Below are positions 1 to 12,676 of a DNA stretch of 30,549 bases, piece after piece. Source of the DNA: Paenarthrobacter nitroguajacolicus JCM 14115. Lineage in GTDB: Bacteria > Actinomycetota > Actinomycetes > Actinomycetales > Micrococcaceae. Below the pieces are notes generated by a model that did no database searches, was not told where the DNA came from, and saw nothing but the letters and a program-made list of their open reading frames with translations. A program made the position numbers and the translations under genes. Where the stretch lies: contig BBFS01000057.1 in NCBI GenBank assembly GCA_001313365.1, forward strand, positions 1 to 30,549, written 5' to 3'. The number at the start of each line of letters is the position of its first letter. The stretch's first letter is position 1.

Positions 1-1089
1 CCAACGCCGACGCGCCCCAGGCCCAGCGTGCCGCGGCAGTCGCGTCAGCGGTGGAGCAGACCCTCCGGTTCATCGATATTTCGGTGGATTTGGCGGGCCA
101 TGATCGTGACCTTGCCGAGCAAAAGCGGGAGCAGCTGGAGAAAGAACTCACCGAGGTCCGCACTGGTAACGATGCCTTGGCCCGGGAGCTTGCCCAACTT
201 ACCGACTCCGTCCACCGGGACGAGATGGCCCGGACACAGCAGCGTCTCCGTATCGAGGCCCTGGAGACGCGGTCCATCGAAGAACTGGGCCTCTCCGCTG
301 AACAACTCATCGCAGATTACGGTCCCGATCAACCGGTTCCGTTGCCTCCTGGAGCCACCACCGATAAGTGGCTGAACTGCGGGCGCCTGTTGATGAGAAT
401 GGCGAGGCCATCATTGAGGGAGTTCCGTTCGTCCGGGCGGAACAGGAGAAGAGGCTCAAGAAGGCCGAGCGGGAACTCGCGGCGCTGGGCAAAGTAAACC
501 CGCTCGCGTTGGAAGAGTTCGCCGCCCTGGAAGAACGGCATCAGTTCCTTAGCTCGCAACTCGAGGACTTGAAATCCAGCCGCAAAGACCTGCTGGACAT
601 CATCAAAGAGGTGGACAACCGTGTCCAGCAGGTATTCACTGAGGCTTTTGCTGATACTTCAGCCCAGTTCGACCACGTCTTTGCCCGGCTCTTTCCCGGT
701 GGTGAGGCAGGTTGGTGCTCACGGACCCTGACGACATGCTGAACACGGGAATTGAAGTAGAAGCCCGGCCTGCGGGAAAGAAAATCAAGAGGCTTTCGCT
801 GCTCTCCGGCGGGGAGCGCTCACTCACGGCAGTGGCGCTGCTGGTGGCCATCTTCAAAGCCCGGCCCTCACCGTTCTATGTCATGGACGAGGTGGAGGCG
901 GCGTTGGACGATACCAACCTGGGCAGGCTCATCACCATCTTCGAGGAACTACGCGAGTCCAGCCAGTTGATCGTGATCACCCACCAGAAGCGCACCATGG
1001 AAGTGGCGGATGCGCTTTACGGAGTCACCATGAGGGGGGGCGACGGCGTCTCTACGGTCATCAGCCAGAGGCTCGGTGCCGGGGCATAG
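1..1089 (+). CDS. smc: Chromosome segregation ATPase SMC, C-terminal part (5' end outside window, frameshifted)
   Basis: SMC is the ATPase of the bacterial condensin and works with ScpA/ScpB to organise and segregate the chromosome. Only the C-terminal coiled coil and ATPase head half are present. The coil is rich in Glu, Arg, Lys and Leu up to about base 660. It is followed by the ABC signature [14 protein letters not shown] near 805-845 and the Walker B segment [12 protein letters not shown] near 880-915, ending with a D-loop and an ITHQKRTME switch region. The reading frame changes twice. Near 367, AAGTGG should be AAGGTGG; near 703, GAGGCAGG should be GAGGGCAGG. A G7 run at 1034-1040 gives MRGGDG where the family has MRGDG, an apparent in-frame +3 insertion. 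Because the protein is otherwise well conserved across all three frames, I regard these as sequence errors. The gene is followed after 20 bp by ftsY, the usual actinobacterial order. Confidence 0.95.
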
Positions 1090-1109
1090 CTTTATGAGAA
1101 GGTAGGGGA

Positions 1110-2317
1110 GTGAACGATTTCCTACCCATAATTCTGTCCATTCTCGCTGCGCTCGTAGTGGTCGGCGGACTCGTGCCGGTACTGATGAAAGCCCGGAAGA
1201 CCGGAGCCAAGTACCCCGGAACACGCGACGCGAACGATCCCGTCCAGTCACCAGCAGCAGGCGGCGGAACCCTTGTGGAGGACCGCCCGGATGCGGTGAC
1301 CGCTCCGGCCCCCCCGACCTTCGACGGGACCGTGGAGGATACGGATGTCCCGGATGACGCCGCCGGGCTCGAAACCATCGCGATTGATACTCCGGCGCCG
1401 GTGGAAGGCAGGCTCACCCGCCTCCGCGCGCGTTTGATCAAGTCCAACAACATCCTGGGCAAAGGCTCCTGGCTCTGCTGTCGGGCGACAAGATCGATGA
1501 AAACGTCTGGGACGAGGTGGAGGAGACCCTCCTCCTGGCCGATCTTGGCACCGAACCCACCATGCAGCTGGTCGATGCACTGCGTGAGCGCGTCAAGGTG
1601 CTGGGCACGCGCAGCCCCGAGGACGTCAAGGCAATGCTCCGTGAGGAGCTCATCAAGCTGGTCGATCCCTCCATGGATCGCTCCTTGAACGTCGAGCGCA
1701 AAGCTGACCGTCCCGCCGTCGTGCTGGTTGTTGGCGTGAACGGCGTTGGCAAGACCACCACAGTAGGCAAGCTGGCACGTGTGCTGGTGGCCGAAGACAA
1801 GGATGTCCTGTTGGGCGCCGCTGACACTTTCCGCGCAGCTGCTGCGGAGCAGTTGGCCACGTGGGGGACAGCGCGTGGGCGTGCCCACGGTCAAGTCCGA
1901 CATCGACGGCGCCGATCCCGCGTCTGTGGCCTACGAAGCGTGAAGGCCGGTATCGATCAGGAAGTCGATGTGGTCATGGTTGACACCGCAGGACGCCTGC
2001 AGAACAAGACCGGTTTGATGGATGAGCTTGGCAAGGTCAAGCGCGTTATTGAGAAGCTGGCCGAAGTTGATGAAGTCCTGCTGGTCCTGGACGCCACCAC
2101 CGGACAGAACGGCCTCAACCAGGCCCGCGTCTTCGCGGAGGTGGTGAACATCACCGGCATCGTGCTGACCAAGCTGGATGGAACCGCCAAGGGCGGCATC
2201 GTCGTGGCCATTCAGAAGTCACTGGGCGTCCCGGTGAAGCTCATTGGCTTGGGTGAAGGCCCGGACGACCTCGCACCGTTTGACGCCGAGAGCTTCGTGG
2301 ACGCACTGCTCAACTAA
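1110..2317 (+). CDS. ftsY: Signal recognition particle receptor FtsY (frameshifted)
   Basis: FtsY is the membrane SRP receptor GTPase that docks Ffh-ribosome complexes on the Sec translocon. The GTG start at 1110 follows a GGGGAG-type ribosome site. Residues about 3-25 form a hydrophobic segment (LPIILSILAALVVVGGLVPV), as in actinobacterial FtsY with an N-terminal membrane anchor. An acidic/Pro-rich linker follows, then the NG domain: G1 GVNGVGKTTTVGKLA near 1730, DTFRAAAAEQL near 1820, DTAGRLQNKTGLM near 1980, TKLDGTAKGG near 2165 and the closing GLGEGPDDLAPF. Frame is lost near 1467 (one base missing in AAAGGCTCC). It is lost again at 1864-1868 (G5 instead of G4) and restored near 1948, where one base is missing. 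That corrupts about 28 residues between QLATWG and VKAGID. All functional motifs are otherwise intact. The stop overlaps the end of the convergent MFS gene by 8 bp. Confidence 0.95.
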
Positions 2318-3634
2318 CGTCGTCACCGGAGGGGGAGTGCTTTGAGGGTTCGCGCGCCGGCAGCCATGCCACTGCGGTGAGGATGAGCACTCCTCCGGTG
2401 ATGCCGAACGCCCATCCGTAGCCGAGGCGGTCAGCAAGCAGACCGGCCACAATCGGACCGACAATCGCGCCCGTGTCGGCCGCCATCTGGAAGATGGCGA
2501 GTACTTTCCCTCCCGAGCGGCCGCGACCGATGACATCCGCGACGGCGGCTTGTTGCGCCGGGCCCAGCAATCCGGAGCCGAAACCCGCCACTGCGGATGC
2601 GATGAGGAATGCAGTCAGGTCGGTGGTGAGTCCTATAACGCCGGTGGCTGCGCCCGTGATGAGCAAGCCTGGGATGAGCAGGGGGGGCTTACGTCCCCCA
2701 AGCGTCTGCGAGCCGACCGCTGAATGTCAGGGCAAGGGCGTTGCCCACAGCAAAAATGGCCAGTGCCAGGCAGCGGTCTCGGGCGCTGACTGCAGGACGG
2801 CAACGGCGAACAGCGGGATGGTGGCCATTCGGACGCCGAAGGTCACCCAGCCGTTGCCAAAGCTCGAAAATATGGCGGCGCGGTAAGCGGAGTCCGCCAG
2901 GGCTTCCTTGAGCGTCATGGCCGGGGGGGCAGGTGTAGCGTTCTCGGCCGCGTTGCCTTCTCCGCTGAGCATGGTGCGCACCACCAAGCCGCCACCAACA
3001 ACGCTCCTGCGTAGGCAAGGAACGGTACCCGGAGGCCGAAGCTGCCAGCAAACCGCCCACGACAGGACCCAGGACGCTTCCGATCAGGAATGCGGAGGCG
3101 TAAGCCCCCCCGGACACGCGGCCCCCCCGACGTTCGGGCGGTGCGAGGCGGATGAGCAGTCCCATGGCGGCAACGGTGAACATCACAGAGCCGGCCCCTC
3201 CGAGGCCCCCCGGAAGATCAATAGTTGCCAATAGTCCTGCGCGAAAGCGCATGCCGCGGTGGAGACGGCCACGATCAACAAACCGGTGACGTAGACGTTC
3301 CGCTCACCGAACCGTCCAATCAAGGCGCCGCCTGCAGGGGCGAAGACCAACCGCATGAACGCGAAGATGCTGACGATCACCGCGGCGGCCGTGGCGCCAA
3401 CATCGAACGTCGTAGCGAACTGCGGCAGTACGGGGGGGCCACCAAGCCAAAGCCCAGGGCGATCAGGAACGCTGCAGCCAACATCACCTTGATGTCGCGC
3501 GGAAGGGGGGGAGCCTTATCCGGCTGATCCTTGGGGGGGCTTTGACGGATCTGGGCGACTCGGTCATACGGTGCTGGTCCTTCTGGTGGGATTTCTGGTG
3601 TTACTTCCGGGATATCGAGGTGCGTGTGGTCCAA
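2310..3634 (-). CDS. Major facilitator superfamily transporter (frameshifted)
   Basis: A proton-driven MFS exporter of the multidrug type, sitting in the cytoplasmic membrane; the substrate cannot be read from the sequence. Joined over several frames it gives about 430 residues with the expected run of hydrophobic helices. After a Pro-rich cytoplasmic N-terminus comes helix 1 (VMLAAAFLIALGFGLVAP). Next is a motif A-like loop (GGALIGRFGERNVYVTG), then helices around SGAYASAFLIGSVLGPVVGG, and a second half ending in QMAADTGAIVGPIVAGLLADRL. Frameshifts occur at G/C runs near 3433-3439 and 3207-3212, near 3000-3020, and around 2690-2760. Four C7/G7 runs (3514, 3533, 3115 and 2922 regions) add single residues. 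The start is uncertain: TTG 3634 is the longest option. The gene converges on ftsY and diverges from amtB. Confidence 0.85.
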
Positions 3635-3654
3635 AACCGGCTATTTCCGGTGAA

Positions 3655-3692
3655 GTCCGACGCCTGAAACATATCCGTAACACCGGGGGATA
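3655..3692 (+). promoter_or_regulatory. Candidate GlnR box upstream of amtB-glnB
   Basis: Four 5-mers are spaced by exactly six bases: GTCCG at 3655, GAAAC at 3666, GTAAC at 3677 and GGATA at 3688. The actinobacterial nitrogen regulator GlnR binds repeats of GTnAC-n6-GAAAC. The inner two elements match fully; the outer ones match only partly. A looser GTAAC-n6-GCAAT lies at about 3721-3736. Position 150-190 bp before amtB fits control by nitrogen status, which is inference. Confidence 0.45.
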
Positions 3693-3844
3693 TGCACCAT
3701 TTACGTTGGGGGAGGTTGTTGTAACGAGCCCGCAATGTAAAACCTGCGCAGGTGAAACACGGCGGCACAAAACTCTTAAGCAGGACGCAAACGGCGTCAG
3801 GACAGCGGTTGAACCGCAGATCTAGCAAGAGAGGAACGTGCACC

Positions 3845-5183
3845 ATGGAACTTACCGCAGGTCACGTATGGGTCATGGTGGCGGCGGCGCTTGTGCTGTT
3901 CATGACACCTGGTCTGGCATTTTTCTACGGCGGCATGACACGCGCCAAAGCAGCCCTGAACATGATGATGATGAGCTTCATCTCCATCGGCATCGTGGGC
4001 GTCGTCTGGGTGCTGTGGGGGCGCTTCCATGAGCTCCGGTGAAGGTTTCATGCAGATTGTGGGCAACCCCTTTGCTGCCTTCGGTCTTGCCGGAGTTGAA
4101 ACCACGCCGGACGCGATGATCAAGATCGGCTACGCAGCCACCTTCGCCATCATCACCGTCGCCTTATCAGCGGCGCAATCGCAGACCGCGCCAAGTTCGG
4201 CGCCTGGAGCATCTTCGTTCCGGTCTGGGTCACCCTGGTTTACTGCCCGCTGGCCTACATGGTCTGGGGGGGCGGCGGCCTGTTCGGTCCCGAAGGCGCC
4301 ATTGGCAAGGCCCTCGGCCCGGCCATCGACTTTGCCGGCGGCACCGTAGTCCACATCAACGCGGGTGTCGCGGCACTCGTTCTGGTCCTCATCATCGGTA
4401 ACCGCCGCGGATTCGGCAAGGACCCGAACCACCGCCCCCCCCACAACATCCCGTTCGTGATGCTCGGCGCTGCGATTCTCTGGTTCGGCTGGTTCGGTTT
4501 CAACGGCGGCGCTGCAACCACCGCGGAACAGGCGGGCCTGATCTGGATCAACACCCTGGCAGCCCCCCCTGCAGCAGCCATGATCGGCTGGCTCATCACC
4601 GAACGCATTCGTGACGGCCACCCGACGTCGCTCGGCGCAGCGTCCGGTGTTGTAGCCGGGCTTGTAGCCATCACCGGCCTGCGCAAACGTAGATCCCATT
4701 GGCGCCCTCGGCCTGGGCGTAGTTGCAGGCGTTGCCTCTGCCCTGGCAGTTGGCCTGAAGTTCCGTTGGGGGCTTCGATGACTCCTTGGACGTAGTTGGC
4801 GTCCACCTCGTCTCCGGCATTATCGGCACCGTGGCCCTTGCTTCATCGCCAAGTCCACTGACGGAGTCGGTGGCGGCCTCTTCTACGGCGGCGGCATGAC
4901 GCAGATGTGGGCACAGCTCGCAGCGGCCGGCATCGCCATCGCGTTCTCCGCCATCATGACCGCCATCATTGCCTTCGCCATCCACAAGACCATGGGCTTC
5001 AGGGTCTCCACGGAGCAGGAGAATGTTGGCGTCGACCTCAGCCTCCACGCTGAGACGGCATACGAGTTCGGCGTCAATGGCCACGGTGGCAGCTTCCAGC
5101 CGCTGCACAATGCAGTGACTGGAAAGTCCGACCCCGCCGCAGCCAAGACCCCCGCAGAAGGCAAGGAGAGTGTCCAGGCATGA
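3845..5183 (+). CDS. amtB: Ammonium transporter AmtB (frameshifted)
   Basis: Trimeric ammonium channel/transporter of the Amt/Mep/Rh family in the cytoplasmic membrane. The ATG at 3845 lies behind AGAGAGGAACGTGCACC. The N-terminus (ELTAGHVWVMVAAALVLFMT, then PGLAFFYGG) is classic Amt. Further family marks are the signature DFAGGTVVHINAGVAALV near 4328-4380 and the twin-helix His region VHLVSG near 4803. The tail after the last helix is soluble and carries ENVGVDLSLHAETAYEF, typical of the family C-terminus that contacts PII. Five frame breaks are visible: G5 for G4 at 4016-4020, a lost C near 4163, CC for CCCC near 4672, G5 for G4 near 4767, and a lost G near 4849. Total inferred length is about 445 residues, normal for the family. 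The stop overlaps the glnB start by 4 bp (ATGA), so the two genes are translationally coupled. Confidence 0.95.
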
Positions 5184-5519
5184 AGCTCATTACAGCGATC
5201 GTCCGTCCCGAAAAGCTTGAAGCAGTCCGGGAAGGCCTCGAGTCGTACGGGGTCCAGGGCCTGACGGTCAGCGCGGCCAGTGGCTACGGCCGTCAGCGCG
5301 GCTACACGGAGGTGTATCGCGGAGCCGAGTACAACGTGGACCTGCTGCCCAAGATCCGAATCGAGGTCCTCGCCACGGATGAGCAGGCAGACGACATCCT
5401 GGATGTCCTCATCGCCAGCTCAAACACAGGCCGCGCCGGTGACGGCAAGGTGTGGACCGTGGATGTCTACGAAGCAGTCCGGGTCAGGACCGGGGGAGCG
5501 CGGCGCAGCCGCAATCTAA
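5180..5519 (+). CDS. glnB: Nitrogen regulatory PII protein GlnB (frameshift near the 3' end)
   Basis: PII signals nitrogen and energy state by binding 2-oxoglutarate and ATP/ADP, and blocks AmtB when ammonium is plentiful. The protein starts MKLITAIVRPEKLEAVREGL. The T-loop carries GYTEVYRGAEY with Tyr at residue 51, the site that is uridylylated or adenylylated in other bacteria. The second PII signature (TGRAGDGKVWTVDV) is near residue 85. G5 at 5492-5496, where G4 is expected, shifts the frame. The corrected end reads VRTGERGAAAI and stops at TAA 5517-5519, giving about 112 residues, the family norm. It overlaps amtB by 4 bp and is followed by a hairpin terminator. The modifying enzyme gene glnD is not next to it. 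Confidence 0.94.
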
Positions 5520-5535
5520 GTCCTTCAGTCACACA

Positions 5536-5572
5536 CAGCGGGCCGTACCAGTTCAAGGTACCCGGCCCGCTT
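5536..5572 (+). terminator. Terminator between convergent glnB and the G6PDH gene
   Basis: Arms AGCGGGCCG-TACC and GGTA-CCCGGCCCGCT surround a short AGTTCAA loop, giving a GC-rich stem with a small bulge. There is no strong T run, but it sits 16 bp past the glnB stop and before the opposing stop at 5607, so it can serve both genes. Confidence 0.7.
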
Positions 5573-5606
5573 GCGGTGTTGGCAGTGTCTATCCTTCACA
5601 CCTTCT

Positions 5607-7013
5607 TTAGTCTTCGACGACGGTGGGCCAGTCCGCCGGCCCGGCGCTGCCGGCGTCGTACTCCTGAAGCGGGACGTCGCCGCCCTCCCAGGCGCGAAGA
5701 GCAGGCTCGATGATCCGCCAGCAGTCTTCGGCAGTATCGCCCCCCCGAACGGACAACAACGGGTCGCCGTTGAGGATGCCCTCCAGCACCTCTCCATAAG
5801 GCAGCATGCCGGCTGCGTTGAGCTGGGTCACCAAACTAGCGCGGTCCAGCGTGAAGATGTCGCCGGGGCCGTTCACGTCGACGTCGAGTTGGAGCACGTC
5901 CGGACCGAAACCGATCCGCAGCTGGTTGGGGGAGTCCACGCCCGAAAATCCTTTGGGCAGGTGGGGGGACAGGACGGAAGGTGATCACGGCCTCCTTGCG
6001 TCGGCGTCCCATGGCTTTGCCGGAGCGAAGGATGAACGGGACACCCTTCCAACGCCAGTTATCGATGTCCACCCGGACCTCTGCAAGGGTTTCAGTGTTG
6101 CGGGCCGGGTCCACGCCTTCCTCGGCAGCGTAATCCGGCACCGTTCGTTCTCCGAGGGTTCCCGTGGTGTATCGGGCCCGGCGTGTGGAATCGGTGTACG
6201 GGGCTTTGATGCTGCTGGCTCGCAGGACCGTCGCCACGGCGTCGCGCAGGTCCCGTTCTTCGATGGTGGCCGGCGCGTCGATGGCCAGGAAAGCCATGAT
6301 GTGCAGGAGGTGGCTCTGGATCATGTCGCGGAGGGCCCCCCGGCAGTGTCGTAGTACCGGGCGCGGCCCTCGAGTGCCAGGTCCTCGTCAAAGATGACTT
6401 CCACTTTCTCGATGTGATCGCGGTTCCACACCGGTTCCAGGAACCTGTTGGCGAAACGAAGTCCCAGGATGTTCAGCACCGTGGCTTTGCCCAGGAAATG
6501 GTCCACGCGGTGGATGTGGTCCTCGGGCACCAGTGCGGCCAGCGTCTTGTTCAGCTCATGCGCAGATTCTGTTCCCGAACCGAATGGCTTCTCCATCACC
6601 AAGCGTGTTCCCGCGGGCAGCTGATCCTTGTGGAGAACCTCGCAGGCCTTCTGGCTGATGTGCGGCGGCAGGGCGAAGTAGATGCAATCGGGCCCTCCAA
6701 CCCGGCCAGCAACTCCGCCAGAGGCCCGTCTGCCGTGACATCGAGCTGATGGTATTCGGTTGCTGCGGCTACACCAGCCAGAGCAGTGCGGCCTCCGGCG
6801 TCGGCTGCATCCGACGCCGCAGCAAAGGCGCCATGAACCCGTTCCTGCCACTGTTCAGGGGGGGACCAAGGGTCGGAACCCGCCCCGACCAGCCGAAGTC
6901 CGGGCGCCGGCCGGAAGCAGGAGTCCGGCAAGTCCGGGCAGGAGCAGCCTGCCTGTCAGGTCCCCGGACGCGCCGAGGATGAGCAACGTTTTTACAGTTG
7001 TTTTGCTGGTCAC
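5607..7013 (-). CDS. zwf: Glucose-6-phosphate dehydrogenase family protein (frameshifted)
   Basis: Catalyses NADP-linked oxidation of glucose-6-phosphate to 6-phosphogluconolactone, the entry to the oxidative pentose phosphate pathway. Near the N-terminus is the dinucleotide-binding motif LLILGASGDLTGRLLLPGL. The middle holds FALPPHISQKACEVL and EKPFGSG, followed by the substrate-site motif RVDHFLGKATVLNIL (canonical DHYLGKE). Later come RYYDTAGALRDMIQSHLLH and the FILRSGKAM segment. The inferred length of about 465 residues is slightly short of the usual 490-510. The GTG at 7013 is the first start in the right frame. Frame is broken several times, for example at runs near 5740, 5963-5968, 6337 and 6861-6867 and by a loss near 6690. 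It lies alone, not with opcA, tal or tkt, so it may be a second paralogue; a different sugar-phosphate substrate cannot be excluded. Confidence 0.85.
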
Positions 7014-7165
7014 TGTGCCAGCATGCCATCTTGCAGGTGCGACTTGGTACCTAGATAGTCGAGTCCCGTAGTTGAGACATATTTGCCGGGGGGGCAAGAA
7101 TCGTCAAGACTATGGCGTGCCGCATTGGCCGCCATTCGTAGACCATCGAAAGAAGTGCACGGCGC
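7014..7165. promoter_or_regulatory. Divergent promoter region between the G6PDH gene and ffh
   Basis: This 152 bp spacer must hold both promoters. For ffh, TTGAGA at about 7073 and AAGAAT at about 7097 could be -35 and -10 boxes, but the G7 run between them makes the true spacing uncertain. No clear operator is seen. Confidence 0.3.
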
Positions 7166-8744
7166 GTGTTCAATTCACTCTCTGACCGGTTGACAGCAAC
7201 CTTCAAGAACCTTCGTGGCAAGGGCCGCCTCACCGAGCTGATGTCGATGCCACCGTTCGCGAGATTCGCCGTGCCTTGCTGGATGCGGACGTTGCCGTAT
7301 CCGTGGTCCGCGAGTTCACTGGGCGTATCCGCGAACGTGCGTTGGGCGCCGAAGTCTCGGGAGCACTGAACCCGAGCCAGCAGATCGTGAAGATCGTCAA
7401 CGAGGAACTCAAGGAGATCCTCGGTGGCGAAACCCGCCGCATCCGCCTGGCCAAGACCGGCCCCCACCATCATCATGCTTGCCGGCCTCCAAGGTGCCGG
7501 TAAGACCACCCTCGCCGGCAAGCTGTCCAAGTGGCTCAAGGCCCAGGGCCACAGCCCCATGCTGGTGGCCTGTGACCTCCAGCGACCCAATGCAGTGACC
7601 CAGCTCCAGGTTGTTGGTCAGCGCGCGGGCGTCCCCCGTGTTCGCTCCGCACCCCCGGCGCTACGTCCGAGCTCGAGCACCCTGCCGGTGACCCGGTAGC
7701 CGTAGCCAAGGCCGCGTCGAGGAAGCGCGCCAGAAGCTGCACGACGTCGTGATCGTTGACACCGCCGGCCGCCTTGGCGTCGACGCCGAGATGATGGATC
7801 AGCCCGCCGCATCCGTCAGGCGATCATCCCCAACGAAGTCCTTTTCGTCATCGACTCAATGATTGGCCAGGATGCCGTCAACACGGCGATGGCGTTTGAT
7901 GAGGCGTCAACTTCACGGGTATCGTGCTCTCCAAGCTCGACGGCGACGCCCGCGGTGGTGCCGCGCTTTCGGTAGCGTCCGTGACCGGTAAGCCGGTCAT
8001 GTTCGCGTCCACCGGTGAAGACCTGGACGATTTCGAACTGTTCCACCCGGACCGCATGGCCTCCCGCATCCTGGACATGGGTGACGTCCTCACCCTGATC
8101 GAACAGGCTGAGAAGGCGTGGGACAAAGACGAAGCCGCCCGGATGGCGAAGAAGTTCGCTGACCAGGAAGACTTCACCCTGGACGACTTCCTCGCCCAGA
8201 TGCAGCAGATCCGCAACATGGGCTCCATGAAGAAGATGCTCATGATGATGCCGGGTGCGCAAAACATCCGGCAGCAACTGGAGAACTTCGACGAAAAAGA
8301 GATCGACCGCGTCGAGGCGATTGTCCGCTCCATGACTCCGCACGAGCGTGTGGCTCCGAAGATCATCAACGGTTCCCGCCGCGCACGTATCGCCAGGGGT
8401 TCCGGTGTACACGTGTCTGAGGTCAACGGCCTGCTGGAGCGGTTCGCCCAGGCCCAGAAGATGATGAAGAAGCTCGCTCAGGGCGGTGGCATGCCGGGTA
8501 TGCCCGGGATGCCTGCCTTGGCGGCCCCGGCGGCGGACGCAAGGGCGGCAAGAACGCTCCCAAGAAGAAGGCGCGCTCGGGCAACCCTGCCAAGCAGCCC
8601 AAGAGCTGCGGGATGCCGAAGCCAAGCGGGCAAATGCAGCCTCGGCAGCCCCCCCCACAGGCGCGGCTTTCGGCCAAGGCGCAGCAGACTTCGATCCCTC
8701 ATCGCTCAACCTCCCCAAGGGCTTCGACAAGTTCCTGCAAGTAG
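7166..8744 (+). CDS. ffh: Signal recognition particle protein Ffh (frameshifted)
   Basis: Ffh is the SRP54 GTPase that binds 4.5S RNA and signal sequences and partners with FtsY. The GTG start at 7166 gives the typical N-terminus FNSLSDRLTATFKNLRGKG. The NG domain shows GLQGAGKTTLAGKL near 7490, DLQRPNAVTQLQ near 7575, DTAGRLGVDAEMM near 7760 and SKLDGDARGGAALS near 7930. The M domain (about 8150-8500) has repeated Met pairs (MKKMLMMMPGAQNI), the RNA-binding SRRARIARGSG and a Gly-Met-Pro repeat. It ends in a Lys-rich tail and LPKGFDKFL. At least six frame changes lie near 7240, 7463, 7640-7660, 7710, 7800, 7903 and 8520-8665. As read, the last frame runs to TGA 8753-8755. That would place the stop inside the terminator stem, and CTGCAAGTAG probably lost GG from CTGGGCAAGTAG, so I place the stop at 8742-8744. 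Confidence 0.95.
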
Positions 8745-8751
8745 TCCGTGG

Positions 8752-8786
8752 CTGACATCCCAACCGCGTCGCAGTTGGGATGTCAG
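8752..8786 (+). terminator. Terminator after ffh
   Basis: A perfect 13-bp inverted repeat, CTGACATCCCAAC and GTTGGGATGTCAG, with a 9-base loop. It has no T run, as is common in high-GC actinobacteria. It follows the inferred ffh stop directly. Confidence 0.8.
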
Positions 8787-8808
8787 AGCCGTGGAATAGG
8801 CTGAACCA

Positions 8809-11375
<2,567 letters not shown>

Positions 11376-11384
11376 GGGAATACT

Positions 11385-11472
11385 CACTTCCTTCGCCGGC
11401 ATTACCCGGACAGGTTCAACGGTCGCAGACTGCGTCAGTCCGATCTCAGCCCCTGCAGGGGCCCCCCCGTGT
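11385..11472 (-). promoter_or_regulatory. TPP riboswitch (THI element) controlling thiC
   Basis: Read on the minus strand, the conserved THI-box elements occur in order: CCCTGCAGGGGCTGAGATCG (containing CUGAGA), then CGACCGTTGAACCTG, then CCGGGTAATGCCGGCGAAGG. This is the thiamine pyrophosphate aptamer. It ends at the thiC ribosome site, so control of translation initiation by TPP is likely. The C7 run at 11462-11468 is probably inflated in one outer stem. Confidence 0.93.
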
Positions 11473-11563
11473 GGTCGTAGACGAAGCTACCACAGCTCCC
11501 GACGGGCTCCCAGTCACATGCAGGCACCAGGCTCCAACACGCCGCCCCCGCTACGCTTTTGCC

Positions 11564-12653
11564 ATGGCCAACATCATCGAATTCAGCGGACCTGCGCTCG
11601 TATCGGCAGACGAAGAGCGCCATGGGCTGTGGTCCGTAGACGGCATACTGACGTTTGAGCGTCCCGGTGCGACGCCGGACAGGATATTGGATGGCTGGGT
11701 CCTGCCAGGTTTGGTTGATGCCCACTGTCACATCGGACTCGGCCTTGGAGGAGCGGTGGATGAACAGGCAACGCTCGCCCAGGCCCAGGCAGACCTCGAC
11801 GCCGGAACGCTGCTGATCCGCGATTGCGGATCGCCCGCCGACACCCGCTGGGTGCAGCAACGAACGGACCTGCCGCGACTGATCAGGTCGGGTCGCATAT
11901 CGCCCGGAGTCGGCGTTATCTTCGCGGTTTGGGTCATGAAATTGAGCCGCGGGAACTAGTGGAAACGGTCCGAAAGGAAGCCCGTGACGGAGATGGCTGG
12001 GTAAAACTTGTGGGCGACTGGATCGATCGCAGTGTTGGAGACCTCGCTGCCTCGTTCCCCCCGCGAAGACCGTCAAGGAAGCCATTTCCGCGGCCCACGA
12101 TGAGGGAGCAAGGGTCACCGCGCATTGTTTCGGCGAGGACACCATCGATGACATGCTCGACGCCAATATCGACTGCATAGAGCACGCCACCGGCCTCCTT
12201 CCGCGGCACCTTCCCCCGTTTGGTGGAACAGTCAGTGCCATCGTCCCCCACCCTGGTCAACATCGCTACCTTCCCGGATATCGCAGCCCAGGCAGCGCCG
12301 AAGTTTCCGGAGTACGCGGACCACATGATGCGTCTCTGGGAGCGTCGTCGCGAGCGTGTGCTGGAGGCCTTCGAAGCGGGGGGGTTTCCGTCTATGCCGG
12401 TACCGACGCCGGCAGCGTGATCAAACACGGCAGGATTGCGGACGAAGTGATGGAACTCCACGACGCCGGCCTTCCGCCGGCGGCGGTCCTGCACGCCGCC
12501 GCCTGGGGCGCCCGTGAGTGGCTGGGAGTCGAGGGCATCAGCGAAGGCGCAAGTGCCGACGTCGTGCTGTGCAGTGACGATCCGCGCCGTCATCCGGGTA
12601 CCATCGCGGCGCTCAAACATGTCGTGCTCAGGGGGGGTAATGTCGTTCGTTAG
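11564..12653 (+). CDS. Amidohydrolase family protein (frameshifted)
   Basis: A metal-dependent hydrolase of the amidohydrolase superfamily, close in layout to imidazolonepropionase-like and prolidase-type members. After an N-terminal beta-sandwich portion comes the metal motif LPGLVDAHCHIGLGLG (HxH) at about residue 45. Then DGWVKLVGDWID could supply the bridging Lys, and ARVTAHCFGEDTIDDML and IDCIEHATGL supply further His ligands. VYAGTDAGSVIKHGRI carries the final metal Asp, and EGASADVVLCSDDP closes the sandwich domain. The inferred length is about 360 residues. Frame changes lie near 11900 (the frame moves after IRSGR), at the C7 near 12058-12064, near 12215-12250 and at the G-run near 12379-12385. 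ATG 11564 is the natural start, with no strong ribosome site. The substrate cannot be named. It is divergent from the thiC riboswitch, with about 90 bp between. Confidence 0.85.
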
Positions 12654-12655
12654 GA

Positions 12656-12676
12656 ATAAATTGAAGCTTCAAGTAA
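12656..12676. promoter_or_regulatory. Palindromic candidate operator upstream of the VOC gene
   Basis: A perfect 12-bp palindrome, TTGAAGCTTCAA, sits at about 12660-12671 in an AT-rich patch 60 bp before the dioxygenase-like gene. MarR-type regulators of ring-cleavage and quinone genes use palindromes of this kind. No regulator gene lies next to it, so the binding protein is unknown. Confidence 0.4.

Noticed and set aside
1061..1903. 280-codon minus-strand frame opposite ftsY
   Set aside because: Mirror of ftsY coding sequence with no recognisable domain or ribosome site.
8486..8520. GGCATGCCGGGTATGCCCGG repeat as a DNA repeat element
   Set aside because: It encodes the Gly-Met-Pro repeat of the Ffh M-domain tail and is explained by the protein.
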